Both the position numbers and the translations under genes were made by a program. Shown here in pieces: positions 7,815 through 16,430 of a stretch of DNA of 22,386 nucleotides (the stretch's first letter is position 1; every line of letters starts with the position of its first letter). A model generated the notes under the pieces. The model was not told where the DNA came from. It made no database searches and saw nothing but the letters and a program-made list of their open reading frames with translations. Source of the stretch: WVZL01 sp041862375 (GTDB taxonomy: Bacteria; Acidobacteriota; Aminicenantia; Aminicenantales; Aminicenantaceae); NCBI GenBank assembly GCA_041862375.1, contig JBGVTE010000037.1, positions 1-22,386 on the forward strand, written 5' to 3'.

Positions 7815-10580
7815 ATGTCATTGATAACACAAGATAAAAGATGTGCAGTCAAATCAGGCTCGGTTGTGCCTGATCCGTTCAATAATAAGAACAACTCTAA
7901 AGAATCCTTGGAAATGCTTCATTGGCTTATCAATTATTCTCCTGATGTTATTTTTACAATCGATTTGAACGGCAATTTTTTATCTGTTAACAGGTTTACT
8001 GAAAAGTTAACAGGAATTCCCCTTTCTGAGCTATTGAAAGGCAGCCTATGGAAATTTGTGGCTCCAGAATATCATAAGTACTTAAAAAAACTGCTCGCTC
8101 AAGTTTATGATAAAAAGCGTATTCCTCCCTTTGAAGTGGAGGTTATTACCTCCGATAAAAAACGAATCACCTTGGAAGTCCACACAAATAAAATAAAAGA
8201 TAAGGGAAATAATATCGTAGCTGTTTGCGGAATTGCTAGGGATATCACTAACCGCAAAAAAGCTGAGAAAGACAAGATAGAAAACCTTTCTGTGCTGGAT
8301 ACAGCCATAGAATCTACAACTGAAGGCATTATAATCACTGACCTTGAGCAAAATATAACTGTTTTTAACCGCAGGTCTATTGAACTTTGGAGAATCCCCA
8401 AAGAGTTTCTAAACTCAAAGAATAATCACAAAGCAAAAACCTTTGTTTTCAGTCAGTTAAATGATCCTAACTGGTTTAAAAATAAGATTCGTGAAATGTA
8501 TAACGCTCCACTGGCAGAAAGTTTTGAGGAGTTACATTTAAAAGATGGACGAGTTTTTATATGCATTTCTAAGCCGCAGATAGTCCACGGCAAACCAGCA
8601 GGAAGAGTGTGGAGCTTCCGCGATATCACTGAAAGTAAACAGACCATGAAAAAGCTACATAATGCTTACGAAGAGGCAGAAAGTGCTAAGAAAAAACTCA
8701 AAGCTATCATAGATAATGCACCTAATCTGGCTATTCAAGGATACAATAGTAAGGGAGAAGTAATTTTCTGGAACCAAGCCTCATCAACACTGTACGGGGT
8801 ATCGGAGGAACAAGTAATCGGGAAAGGACTCGGCGGCATTATTTTATCCGAGTCCGCTGAAAAAAAGCATAAAAGGCTTATAAAAAAAGTGTTGACGCTG
8901 GGGAAACCAGTCTCCTTAAAGGAATGGAAGACATTCAACGAGAGAGGAAATGATCGATTCATCCTATCATCGCTTTTTCCTGTTTTCCTGCCAGGACAAG
9001 AACCCATTGCAGTATGCATGGACGTAGATATGACAGAAAGAAAGAAGGTAGAGGGGAGAATAGAGGAAAAAACTCAACAGATTGAAAAATTTGCAGAAAT
9101 TACTGCTGACATTTTGTCAATCGAGGATGAAAAAGAACTCTTTGAAAGGATTTCTCGAGCAGTTGTAGATATTTCAGATTTTAACCGCGCTCTCATTTCT
9201 TATTTTAAGGAAGACCCGCCATACAGGGAGATTATAGGATATCAAGGAATTAAAAAGACAGATCTAGAAAGAGTGAAAAACATAGAGATGCCTCAGGAGA
9301 AGTATCTAAATTACTTTGAAAAATGCATAAAAGTTGGCAATCAATCATGCTATATTCCCCATTATTTAAAGCACATTCTCGACCAAGATGCTGTCATTTA
9401 CGGGGAAAAATCATACCCAAAGAAGAAAGGTTGCTGGCATAGAGAAGACAATCTGCTTGTATCTATGAAAGATTCAAAAGGTCAACTGATTGGAATCATT
9501 TCTGTGGATGACTCCAAAAGTGGATCAATCCCCACTGATGAAATGGTGCGTCCGTTAGAAATTTTTGCTAACCTGATTTCAGAGCTCATTCAACGCCGAA
9601 TACTCGCAAGAAAGATAAGAGAGTCTGAGGAAAAATACCGCGAATTAGTGAGCAACGTAAAAGTAGGGATTTTTAGAGCAACTCCCGAAGGCAAACTTCT
9701 AGAAGTTAATCCTACTGGTGTTGAGATGTTTGGCTATGGAGATTCAATGAAGTTTCTTTCTCTCAACGGAGATGATTTATATAAAACTCCAGAAGATAGG
9801 ACAAAGTACGTAAGGGAAATGGAAGAAAATGGCATAGTTAAAAATAAGGAACTAAGTTTAAAAAGGAAAGACGGTACCACTTTCTGGGCATCTTTGACTT
9901 CAACAGCAATTAAGAACTCTAGAGGAAAGATAATCTATCATGATACAGTAATCGAAGATATCACAAAGAAAAAAAGGCTGGAAGAGAAGGTAAAAAGGCT
10001 TTCAATCACTGATGAACTCACAGGATTGTATAATAGAAGATACTTTAACCAGAATTTACCCAAGGAAATTAAAAGAGCTGAAAGATGGAAGAGTTGCTTG
10101 TCCTTTATCATGATAGACATAGATAATTTTAAAGATTATAACGACTTGTATCATCATCTAAAAGGCGATGAAATCCTGAAAGTAATTGCCCAAGTTATTT
10201 CCCAGAACATCAGAGAAGATGTTGACTGGGCTTCACGGTTTGGAGGAGAAGAGTTTGCAATTATACTTCCTGGAATTAGCTCCTATGAAGCGTATATTGT
10301 TGCAGAAAGAGTCAGAAATATCTTTCAGAATTTTAGATTTAAGCCAGAAAGAAAAATTGTGTATAAAACTATAAGTTCAGGGGTATCTCAATGCTTCAGT
10401 CGGGAAAGAGAAAACCAAAAAATTTATGGTAATAGGATAATTAAGCTAAACTATGAGAAAGTAGCCACCGAGCTTACAAGTCTTGCTGACCAGGCCATGT
10501 TCCAAGCCAAAAGAATGGGGAAAAATAGAGTTGTCATTTCGGAAAAAGCAATAGAGTTCCCTCCCTTTCTCCTTAAATAA
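7815..10580 (+). CDS. Multi-PAS/GAF diguanylate cyclase
   Basis: The product is a 921-residue soluble signalling protein with no membrane helix. Domain order from visible motifs: PAS 1 (about 35-148, ending GIARDITNRKKAE), PAS 2 (about 158-275, ending SFRDITESKQ), PAS 3 (about 295-412, ending DVDMTERKK), GAF (about 425-595), PAS 4 (about 605-720, ending VIEDITKKKRLE), and GGDEF (about 728-910). The GGDEF domain begins with ITDELTGLYNRRYF, has metal-binding Asp in FIMIDIDNFKDYND, and carries GGEEF at 810-814, so it should make c-di-GMP from two GTP. The position of the product-inhibition RxxD site reads EDVD (801-804), so the usual feedback site is not conserved. No EAL or HD-GYP domain follows. 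ATG 7815 has AGGA five bases upstream. The ligand of the sensor domains is unknown. It appears monocistronic. Confidence 0.92.
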   Translation: MSLITQDKRCAVKSGSVVPDPFNNKNNSKESLEMLHWLINYSPDVIFTIDLNGNFLSVNRFTEKLTGIPLSELLKGSLWKFVAPEYHKYLKKLLAQVYDKKRIPPFEVEVITSDKKRITLEVHTNKIKDKGNNIVAVCGIARDITNRKKAEKDKIENLSVLDTAIESTTEGIIITDLEQNITVFNRRSIELWRIPKEFLNSKNNHKAKTFVFSQLNDPNWFKNKIREMYNAPLAESFEELHLKDGRVFICISKPQIVHGKPAGRVWSFRDITESKQTMKKLHNAYEEAESAKKKLKAIIDNAPNLAIQGYNSKGEVIFWNQASSTLYGVSEEQVIGKGLGGIILSESAEKKHKRLIKKVLTLGKPVSLKEWKTFNERGNDRFILSSLFPVFLPGQEPIAVCMDVDMTERKKVEGRIEEKTQQIEKFAEITADILSIEDEKELFERISRAVVDISDFNRALISYFKEDPPYREIIGYQGIKKTDLERVKNIEMPQEKYLNYFEKCIKVGNQSCYIPHYLKHILDQDAVIYGEKSYPKKKGCWHREDNLLVSMKDSKGQLIGIISVDDSKSGSIPTDEMVRPLEIFANLISELIQRRILARKIRESEEKYRELVSNVKVGIFRATPEGKLLEVNPTGVEMFGYGDSMKFLSLNGDDLYKTPEDRTKYVREMEENGIVKNKELSLKRKDGTTFWASLTSTAIKNSRGKIIYHDTVIEDITKKKRLEEKVKRLSITDELTGLYNRRYFNQNLPKEIKRAERWKSCLSFIMIDIDNFKDYNDLYHHLKGDEILKVIAQVISQNIREDVDWASRFGGEEFAIILPGISSYEAYIVAERVRNIFQNFRFKPERKIVYKTISSGVSQCFSRERENQKIYGNRIIKLNYEKVATELTSLADQAMFQAKRMGKNRVVISEKAIEFPPFLLK

Positions 10581-10678
10581 AACATCCTTTTTCGCTCTTC
10601 CCTCTTCAATCTAATTTACCTTCTGCCCTCTTTCCTTGCATAAAGGGAGAAAAAGATGCTTGCATAGAATTCCTTTGC

Positions 10679-10707
10679 TTGACTGGATTTATCCAACTCT
10701 ATAGAAT
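10679..10707 (+). promoter_or_regulatory. Sigma-70-type promoter for accA-hisS-aspS
   Basis: TTGACT (10679-10684) and TAGAAT (10702-10707) are 17 bases apart, a strong housekeeping-type match. Transcription would start near 10714, about 30 bases before accA. The downstream genes are closely packed, so this promoter probably serves all three. Confidence 0.6.
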
Positions 10708-10743
10708 AAACGGGTAAATTAATTCTTTTTTATTTCAGGCATC

Positions 10744-11700
10744 ATGAAAATGGAAGCAGACTTTTATAAATTAGAAACAAAAATTATCCGTCTTAAAGAG
10801 CAAATAGACGAGCTTGAATACAGTGAAGACCCAAAAAAGAAAGAAAAAACTGCACTCCTCAGAAAAGAGATAGAAAAAGAATGGGACAAGATCAATCCTC
10901 GTCTGACAGCTTTGCACATTGTTCAGATAGCCCGCCATCCGAAGCGACCTTATACACTTGGTTATATTGATTATCTCACCGATGATTTTATGGAAATAAA
11001 AGGTGACCGCCGTGCAGGAGATGATTCCGCTATTGTGGCAGGACTCGGGTTTTATAAGGGTCGAACAACCGCTTTTATCGGCCACCAGAAGGGAAGATCG
11101 ACAAAGGAAAGGATTGAGCGAAATTTTGGTCAGCCCAATCCAGAAGGCTACCGTAAGGCCTTGAGAGTAATGAAGCTGGCAGAGAAATTTAGGTTTCCAG
11201 TTGTAACATTAATCGATACTCCAGGGGCTTTTCCTGGTATCAAAGCAGAAGAAAGAGGCCAGGCTGAAGCTATTGCCTATAATTTAAGGGAGATATCAAA
11301 ACTGAGGATTTCAATCGTCAATATTGTCATCGGCGAAGGAGGAAGTGGTGGAGCTTTAGCTATAGGGGTGGGGGATAAAATTCTCATGCTCAAGTATTCA
11401 TTCTATTCTGTTATTTCTCCTGAGGGATGTGCAGCCATATTATGGAAGGACCAGAATGCTGCTAGTATAGCTGCTGAAAAAATGAGAATACAAGCAAAGG
11501 ATTTATTAGAAATGGGGATAATTGATAAAATTATTGCTGAACCTCCTGGAGGTGCCCATATCAATCATGAACAAACCTTTAAAAATGTAGACAAAGAGCT
11601 TAGTCAAACGTTAAAAAAACTGGAGGAAATGTCCCCAGAAGAAAGGCTTAAAGCAAGATACCAAAAATTCAGAAAAATTGGAGTGTTTATCGAAAAATGA
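10744..11700 (+). CDS. accA: Acetyl-CoA carboxylase carboxyltransferase subunit alpha
   Basis: The product has 318 residues, the usual length for bacterial AccA. With AccD it moves the carboxyl group from carboxybiotin to acetyl-CoA to form malonyl-CoA, the first committed step of fatty acid synthesis. Visible features: a charged N-terminal helix (about 1-50), RHPKRPYTLGYIDYL, GHQKGRSTKERIERNFG, the CoA/biotin-site stretches LIDTPGAFPGIKAEERGQ and GEGGSGGALAIGVGD, and SPEGCAAILWKD, all typical of AccA. The ribosome site is weak (AGG at 10737-10739); a second in-frame ATG at 10750 is a possible alternative start. The stop overlaps the hisS start in an ATGA, so translation is probably coupled. 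No accD, accB or accC is in the window. Confidence 0.97.
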   Translation: MKMEADFYKLETKIIRLKEQIDELEYSEDPKKKEKTALLRKEIEKEWDKINPRLTALHIVQIARHPKRPYTLGYIDYLTDDFMEIKGDRRAGDDSAIVAGLGFYKGRTTAFIGHQKGRSTKERIERNFGQPNPEGYRKALRVMKLAEKFRFPVVTLIDTPGAFPGIKAEERGQAEAIAYNLREISKLRISIVNIVIGEGGSGGALAIGVGDKILMLKYSFYSVISPEGCAAILWKDQNAASIAAEKMRIQAKDLLEMGIIDKIIAEPPGGAHINHEQTFKNVDKELSQTLKKLEEMSPEERLKARYQKFRKIGVFIEK

Positions 11701-12965
11701 AAGACAGAACTCAAGGAGAAAAGCTGGTATCAGCCGTAAAAGGAACAAAAGACATACTCCCTCAAGAAGTAAAAAAGTGGCAGATAGTAGAGCAAGTTGC
11801 CAGGACAATTTTTGAACATTACGGATATAAAGAAATTAGGACTCCAGTGTTTGAAGCAACTGAGCTATTCGAGAGAGGAACAGGATTGACATCCGACATA
11901 GTTAATAAAGAAATGTATACATTTAAAGACAGAGCAGGTCGTTCTCTAACACTTCGTCCAGAGTACACACCTTCCGTAGTTCGTTCAATCATCGAAAACC
12001 GTCTCTACCTTAAAGCTAAACCTTTAAGGTTTTATTACATAGGATCCATGTTCCGCTACGACAAGCCTCAAAAGGGACGCTTCCGCCAGTTTCATCAGAT
12101 GGATATCGAGGTTTTTGGAGAAAAAGATCCAGCTATTGATGCTGAGATTGTGGAAATGGCTGATTATCTTCTTAAAGAGCTGAAAGTCTTGGAGACTGAA
12201 ACTTTAGTGAATTCCATAGGTTGTAAAAAATGTCACCCTCGCTATCTTCAAGATTTAAGAACCCGTGCTCAAAAGACCAGAGAATCGCTGTGTTCAGACT
12301 GTCAAAGAAAGACTGTGGCAAATCCGTTAAGGATCTTTGACTGCAAAAAAGAATCCTGCCAAGGAGCATCACAATCGTTTCCTTCGATAATTGATTATCT
12401 CTGTGAGGAATGTAAGGAGCATTTCCGCCAGTTCTGCTCTTACCTTGAGCTTTATGGAATAAAATATAAAATAGAACCCCGCCTGGTCAGAGGCCTGGAT
12501 TATTATACTAAAACTGCTTTTGAGATTATCTCTTCCCGTCTGGGAGCTCAAAACGCTATCCTGGGAGGAGGAAGATATGATTATATGGTGGAAGAATTTG
12601 GAGGGCCTGAACTCTGTGGCATTGGTTTTGCTGTGGGAATGGAGCGGTTGATTTCTGTAGTTTCTTATAAAGAAGAGAAGTCAAAATTCCTTTATCTTGC
12701 ATACTTAGGAGATGATGCAAAAAAAGAAACGATGGAATTAGCAAGGTTCCTCCGGAGAAAAGGCGTTGAATGCCTTGTAGAATACAAACAAAGAAACCTT
12801 AAAAGCCAGATGAGCAGGGCTAATAAACTAAGAGCTACTTGGGCTCTAATAATAGGGGAGGATGAGGTAAAAAAGGGGCGGTATCAGCTCAAAGACATGA
12901 CAACTGGAATTCAAAAAGAAGGATCTAAGGAGGATATACTAAAAATCATTCTAAAGTCTTCTTAA
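11697..12965 (+). CDS. hisS: Histidyl-tRNA synthetase
   Basis: The product is a 422-residue class II synthetase that charges tRNA-His with histidine in the cytoplasm. Motifs: VKGTKDILP at the N-terminus, LTLRPEYTPS, motif 2 in MFRYDKPQKGRFRQFHQMD (about 118-136), the histidine-specific RGLDYYTKTAFEI (about 265-277), motif 3 in GIGFAVGMERL, and a C-terminal anticodon-binding domain (about 330-422). The insertion domain contains eight Cys arranged mostly as pairs (176/179, 199/202, 216/221, 236/239), with the family stretch NPLRIFDCK. This suggests bound zinc, as in some other bacterial HisRS. The start overlaps the accA stop by four bases. The length is normal and no defect is seen. Confidence 0.97.
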   Translation: MKDRTQGEKLVSAVKGTKDILPQEVKKWQIVEQVARTIFEHYGYKEIRTPVFEATELFERGTGLTSDIVNKEMYTFKDRAGRSLTLRPEYTPSVVRSIIENRLYLKAKPLRFYYIGSMFRYDKPQKGRFRQFHQMDIEVFGEKDPAIDAEIVEMADYLLKELKVLETETLVNSIGCKKCHPRYLQDLRTRAQKTRESLCSDCQRKTVANPLRIFDCKKESCQGASQSFPSIIDYLCEECKEHFRQFCSYLELYGIKYKIEPRLVRGLDYYTKTAFEIISSRLGAQNAILGGGRYDYMVEEFGGPELCGIGFAVGMERLISVVSYKEEKSKFLYLAYLGDDAKKETMELARFLRRKGVECLVEYKQRNLKSQMSRANKLRATWALIIGEDEVKKGRYQLKDMTTGIQKEGSKEDILKIILKSS

Positions 12966-12982
12966 CCTTTCTGAGTGTAAGG

Positions 12983-14758
12983 ATGAAGAACAAAAAAAGA
13001 GAAAAAAAACAGGAAGAATGGCGCAGGACAGCTTATTGTGGTGAACTTCGAAAAAAGCATGTAGGAAAGCAGGTGACACTTTTTGGCTGGGTTCAAAAAC
13101 TTAGGGATATAGGAAATTTGGTATTCGTTGACCTCAGAGATAGAGAAGGATTAATTCAGGTTGTTTTTTCATCGAGCAAAGGAGATCTTCTTGAAGAAGC
13201 TAAGAAAATCAGGATGGAAAGTGTTGTGGGCATAAAGGGTGTTGTGAGGAAGAGAGAACAGAGTGCTCTGAATCCCCAGCTTCCTACAGGGGAAATAGAG
13301 ATTGAGGCAGAAACTCTTGAAATTTTGAGCCCATCAAAAGTCCCTCCATTCGTCATCACAGATCCTCCTCAGGCCTCGGAGGAGCTCCGGTTCAAGTACA
13401 GGTTCCTGGATATGAGGCGTCCTTCTATGCAGCGGAATATGAGACTCAGGCATCACGCTGCGCTGTGTGTCCGTAATTTCCTGAGCGATAAGGGCTTTTT
13501 GGAAATAGAGACGCCTTTTCTGACCAAATCAACACCAGAAGGGGCCAGAGATTACCTTGTGCCCAGCCGTATTTACAAGGGCCGATTTTATGCTCTTCCC
13601 CAATCTCCTCAACTGTTTAAGCAGATGTTGATGATTGCAGGATTTGACCGCTATTTTCAGATTGTCCGCTGTTTTCGCGATGAAGATTTAAGGGCTGACC
13701 GCCAGCCTGAATTTACCCAGATTGATATAGAAATGAGTTTTACTGAGAGAGAGGAGCTTTTCGACTTGGTTGAAGACATGATGGCTTCTGTGTTTGCTCT
13801 TATCGATGCAAAAGTGAAACAACCTTTTCCCCGGTTAACATACAACGCTAGCTTAGAAAAATATGGGACAGATTCGCCTGATATCCGTTCCAGGATGGAA
13901 ATAAAAGATTTATCAGAAGTAGCGCCAAAAATAGATTCAGTAATCATAAAGCAAAATATCTCTGATGGTGGAGCTTTAAAAGGACTGCTCCTTGAATCTG
14001 AGATTAACCTCTCCAGGCGTGAGCTTTCTGAGATTGACCAGAGAGCCAAGAGTCTTGGAGGAAAAGGAATAATCTGGATAAAAAAATTAGACGGGCTTAA
14101 GTCTTCCCTTAGAATTCCGGAAAAAGATTTAAACTTAATCTGGGAAAACCTTGATGGAGAAGAAAAAGGCTTAGCTTTGCTTATAGCTGATAAAAAAGAA
14201 ATAGCACTAAAGATTTTAGGCGATATAAGAAGAGATTTAATCAACCAAAAGAAAACAAACGATACATTCCAATTTGCCTGGGTAACAGACTTTCCGCTTT
14301 TTGAATGGAGCGAGGAAGAGGGACGTCTTGTCTCAATGCATCATCCTTTCACGTCTCCCCACTCAGATGACCTTTCCCTGCTTGAAGAAGATCCTCTCAA
14401 GGTAAGGGCAGAATCGTACGATCTGATACTCAACGGAATTGAGATTGGTGGCGGGTCTCAGCGGATTCATGATGTATATCTTCAGAAGAAAATATTCAAA
14501 GCTCTAGGAATGAGCCAGAAAGAAACTGAAGATAAATTTGGATTTTTCTTGGAAGCCTTGAACTACGGTACTCCTCCTCACGGCGGCATCGCATTAGGAT
14601 TTGACCGCCTGGTCATGATGGTGGCTGGTGAAGAATCCATCCGCGAGGTAATCCCTTTTCCCAAGACAACGAGCGCCCTGTGTTTACTAACAAGCTCCCC
14701 TTCGCAGATTGAGCTAAAGCAGCTCGAGGAATTAGGCCTGAGAAAAATCAAGAAATAG
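12983..14758 (+). CDS. aspS: Aspartyl-tRNA synthetase
   Basis: The product is a 591-residue bacterial-type AspRS that charges tRNA-Asp. Domain order: an OB-fold anticodon-binding domain (about 17-125, YCGELRKKHVGKQVTLFGWV), a class II catalytic core with motif 1 around LDMRRPSMQRN, motif 2 in FQIVRCFRDEDLRADRQPEF, a GAD insertion domain (about 300-420), and motif 3 in GIALGFDRLVMM near the C-terminus. The sequence RDIGN at 41-45 matches the RDLGS type of E. coli AspRS and not the RDHGG type of non-discriminating enzymes, so it is probably specific for tRNA-Asp. The basic N-terminal extension (KNKKREKKQEEW) is somewhat longer than usual, but no later in-frame ATG fits. The ribosome site is weak. 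The gene follows hisS after 17 bases in the same operon. Confidence 0.97.
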   Translation: MKNKKREKKQEEWRRTAYCGELRKKHVGKQVTLFGWVQKLRDIGNLVFVDLRDREGLIQVVFSSSKGDLLEEAKKIRMESVVGIKGVVRKREQSALNPQLPTGEIEIEAETLEILSPSKVPPFVITDPPQASEELRFKYRFLDMRRPSMQRNMRLRHHAALCVRNFLSDKGFLEIETPFLTKSTPEGARDYLVPSRIYKGRFYALPQSPQLFKQMLMIAGFDRYFQIVRCFRDEDLRADRQPEFTQIDIEMSFTEREELFDLVEDMMASVFALIDAKVKQPFPRLTYNASLEKYGTDSPDIRSRMEIKDLSEVAPKIDSVIIKQNISDGGALKGLLLESEINLSRRELSEIDQRAKSLGGKGIIWIKKLDGLKSSLRIPEKDLNLIWENLDGEEKGLALLIADKKEIALKILGDIRRDLINQKKTNDTFQFAWVTDFPLFEWSEEEGRLVSMHHPFTSPHSDDLSLLEEDPLKVRAESYDLILNGIEIGGGSQRIHDVYLQKKIFKALGMSQKETEDKFGFFLEALNYGTPPHGGIALGFDRLVMMVAGEESIREVIPFPKTTSALCLLTSSPSQIELKQLEELGLRKIKK

Positions 14759-14787
14759 ACCTGGGAACATTTTATTCATCATAAATA

Positions 14788-14816
14788 TTCAAATATTCAG
14801 GCATATTTAGTATAAT
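14788..14816 (+). promoter_or_regulatory. Sigma-70-type promoter for the M16 peptidase pair
   Basis: TTCAAA (14788-14793) and a perfect TATAAT (14811-14816) are 17 bases apart in the gap after aspS. Transcription would begin near 14823, leaving a leader of about 80 bases before the first M16 gene. Confidence 0.5.
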
Positions 14817-14904
14817 ATCATAAATAAGTGGCTAACTACTTTGCTTTTGTACACAATATTTTAAATTATCTCACACTGATAAATTATAGAAAGGAGGTTT
14901 AAGT

Positions 14905-16410
14905 ATGCATGTAAAGAAAAGAATTTACTACAAACTTGCTTTTTTCCTGATCATCATTTCAATCTGCGGCTTATCACTCCTGGCTCAAACTTTTGAATCC
15001 ATTAAAAGTCAGGTGAAAGTTCACACGCTAAAAAACGGCATGAAATTCATTGTTCTCGAACGCCATGACGCTCCTGTTGTATCCTTCCACGTGTATGCTG
15101 ATGTGGGGAGTGCCAATGAATCATATGGGATAACAGGTATTTCTCACCTGTTAGAACACATGGCATTCAAGGGCACAGAGATTGTGGGAACCAAAGATTT
15201 CAAAGAAGAAGCACAGGCACTCAAAGAATTGGACGCCCTTTATGAGCAGATTAAAATAGAAAAAGCCAAGCCTGAGCCTGACGCAGAGAAGATCAAAGCG
15301 ATGGAAGAGAAATTCGAGATATTACGCAAGAAGGCCAAAGAATATGTTGTCACCAACGAATACTTTAATATGACGATGCGAGAAGGCGACCGGGGAGTTA
15401 ATGCTTACACAAATTTTGATGCTACTCAATACATAAACAGTCTCCCGTCAAACAAACTCGAATTCTGGATGGCTATGACTTCGGACAGATTTCTCAATCC
15501 AATCTTCCGTGAATTCTACAAGGAGAGAGATGTTGTGATGGAAGAGAGAAGGCTCGGCCTGGAGACAAGGCCTATGGGACGATTGATTGAAGATTTTTTG
15601 GCCACTACTTTTAAAGCTCATCCTTATCATCATCATGTTATCGGCCATATGTCAGATTTACAGTCAATCACCCGCAAAGACGTTGAGGAATACTTTAAAA
15701 CATTCTACGGACCAAGCAATTTAACGGCAGGTATTGTCGGTGATGTCAAGGCCGAGGAAGTGTTTAAATTGGCAGAGGAGTATTTTGGCAGGATTCCCAG
15801 CGGCCCCAAACCAGAACAAATCAGGACAAGAGAGCCCGAACAGTGGGGAGAGCGGCGGGTAACTGTGTCGACAATATCCCAGCCTGTAATAATTGTTGGC
15901 TATCACAGGCCCGGTGTCCGGCATAATGATAATGCTGCTCTGGAGGCTCTAGCTAATATCATCGGCCAGGGAAGGTCTTCAAGGCTCTACAGGGTTTTAG
16001 TTATAGAGAAAAAAGTTGCTGTCTTAACCGTTGGTCTCACTGGATTCCCGGGTCAAAAATTTCCCCATCTCATAGCTATCTATGCTGTCCCTTCGAGAGG
16101 CCATACTTCTGCTGAATGTCTTGAACTCATCAATGAGGAAATAGAGAAAATTAAAAAGGAATCGGTAACTCCTGATGAGTTGATAAAATTTAAGCGGAAC
16201 GCAATTAAAAGCATCATGAACCAGATGAAGTCAAACGCTAGTATGGCGCGGCTGTTGACCTACGCTGAAGTAGTCTTAGGAGGCATAGATGATGCATTTG
16301 ACAGGGTGAAAGAAATCGAAGCTGTTACAGCAGATGATGTCAAGAGGGTTGCCGAGAAATATCTGGTAAAGAAAAATAGGACAATCGGCGAGATTATTCC
16401 TGAAAAGTAA
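14905..16410 (+). CDS. Exported M16 zinc peptidase, catalytic subunit
   Basis: The product is a 501-residue M16B-type (insulinase/mitochondrial-processing-like) metallopeptidase. A signal peptide covers about residues 1-27 (hydrophobic core, ending LLAQ). The inverted zinc motif is HLLEH at 81-85, and the third ligand is expected at Glu213 or Glu214 in ERDVVMEER. A charged, coiled-coil-like insertion of roughly 50 residues (about 98-150, rich in Lys, Glu and Ala) separates the two parts of the zinc site. The expected NAYT-x-F-D-x-T-x-Y stretch follows (166-176). The second M16 domain is at about 260-495. The ribosome site AAGGAGGT (14891-14898) is ideal for ATG 14905. The next gene, 20 bases away, encodes the likely partner lacking zinc ligands. 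Role: degradation of peptides in the periplasm or at the envelope. Confidence 0.93.
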   Translation: MHVKKRIYYKLAFFLIIISICGLSLLAQTFESIKSQVKVHTLKNGMKFIVLERHDAPVVSFHVYADVGSANESYGITGISHLLEHMAFKGTEIVGTKDFKEEAQALKELDALYEQIKIEKAKPEPDAEKIKAMEEKFEILRKKAKEYVVTNEYFNMTMREGDRGVNAYTNFDATQYINSLPSNKLEFWMAMTSDRFLNPIFREFYKERDVVMEERRLGLETRPMGRLIEDFLATTFKAHPYHHHVIGHMSDLQSITRKDVEEYFKTFYGPSNLTAGIVGDVKAEEVFKLAEEYFGRIPSGPKPEQIRTREPEQWGERRVTVSTISQPVIIVGYHRPGVRHNDNAALEALANIIGQGRSSRLYRVLVIEKKVAVLTVGLTGFPGQKFPHLIAIYAVPSRGHTSAECLELINEEIEKIKKESVTPDELIKFKRNAIKSIMNQMKSNASMARLLTYAEVVLGGIDDAFDRVKEIEAVTADDVKRVAEKYLVKKNRTIGEIIPEK

Positions 16411-16430
16411 GTAAAAGAAAGGAAGAGACA

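Noticed and set aside
13657..14244. 195-codon minus-strand open frame inside aspS
   Set aside because: It is fully antisense to a well-conserved AspRS region, is Ser/Ile/Phe-rich as expected of a shadow frame, and has no ribosome site or recognisable motif.
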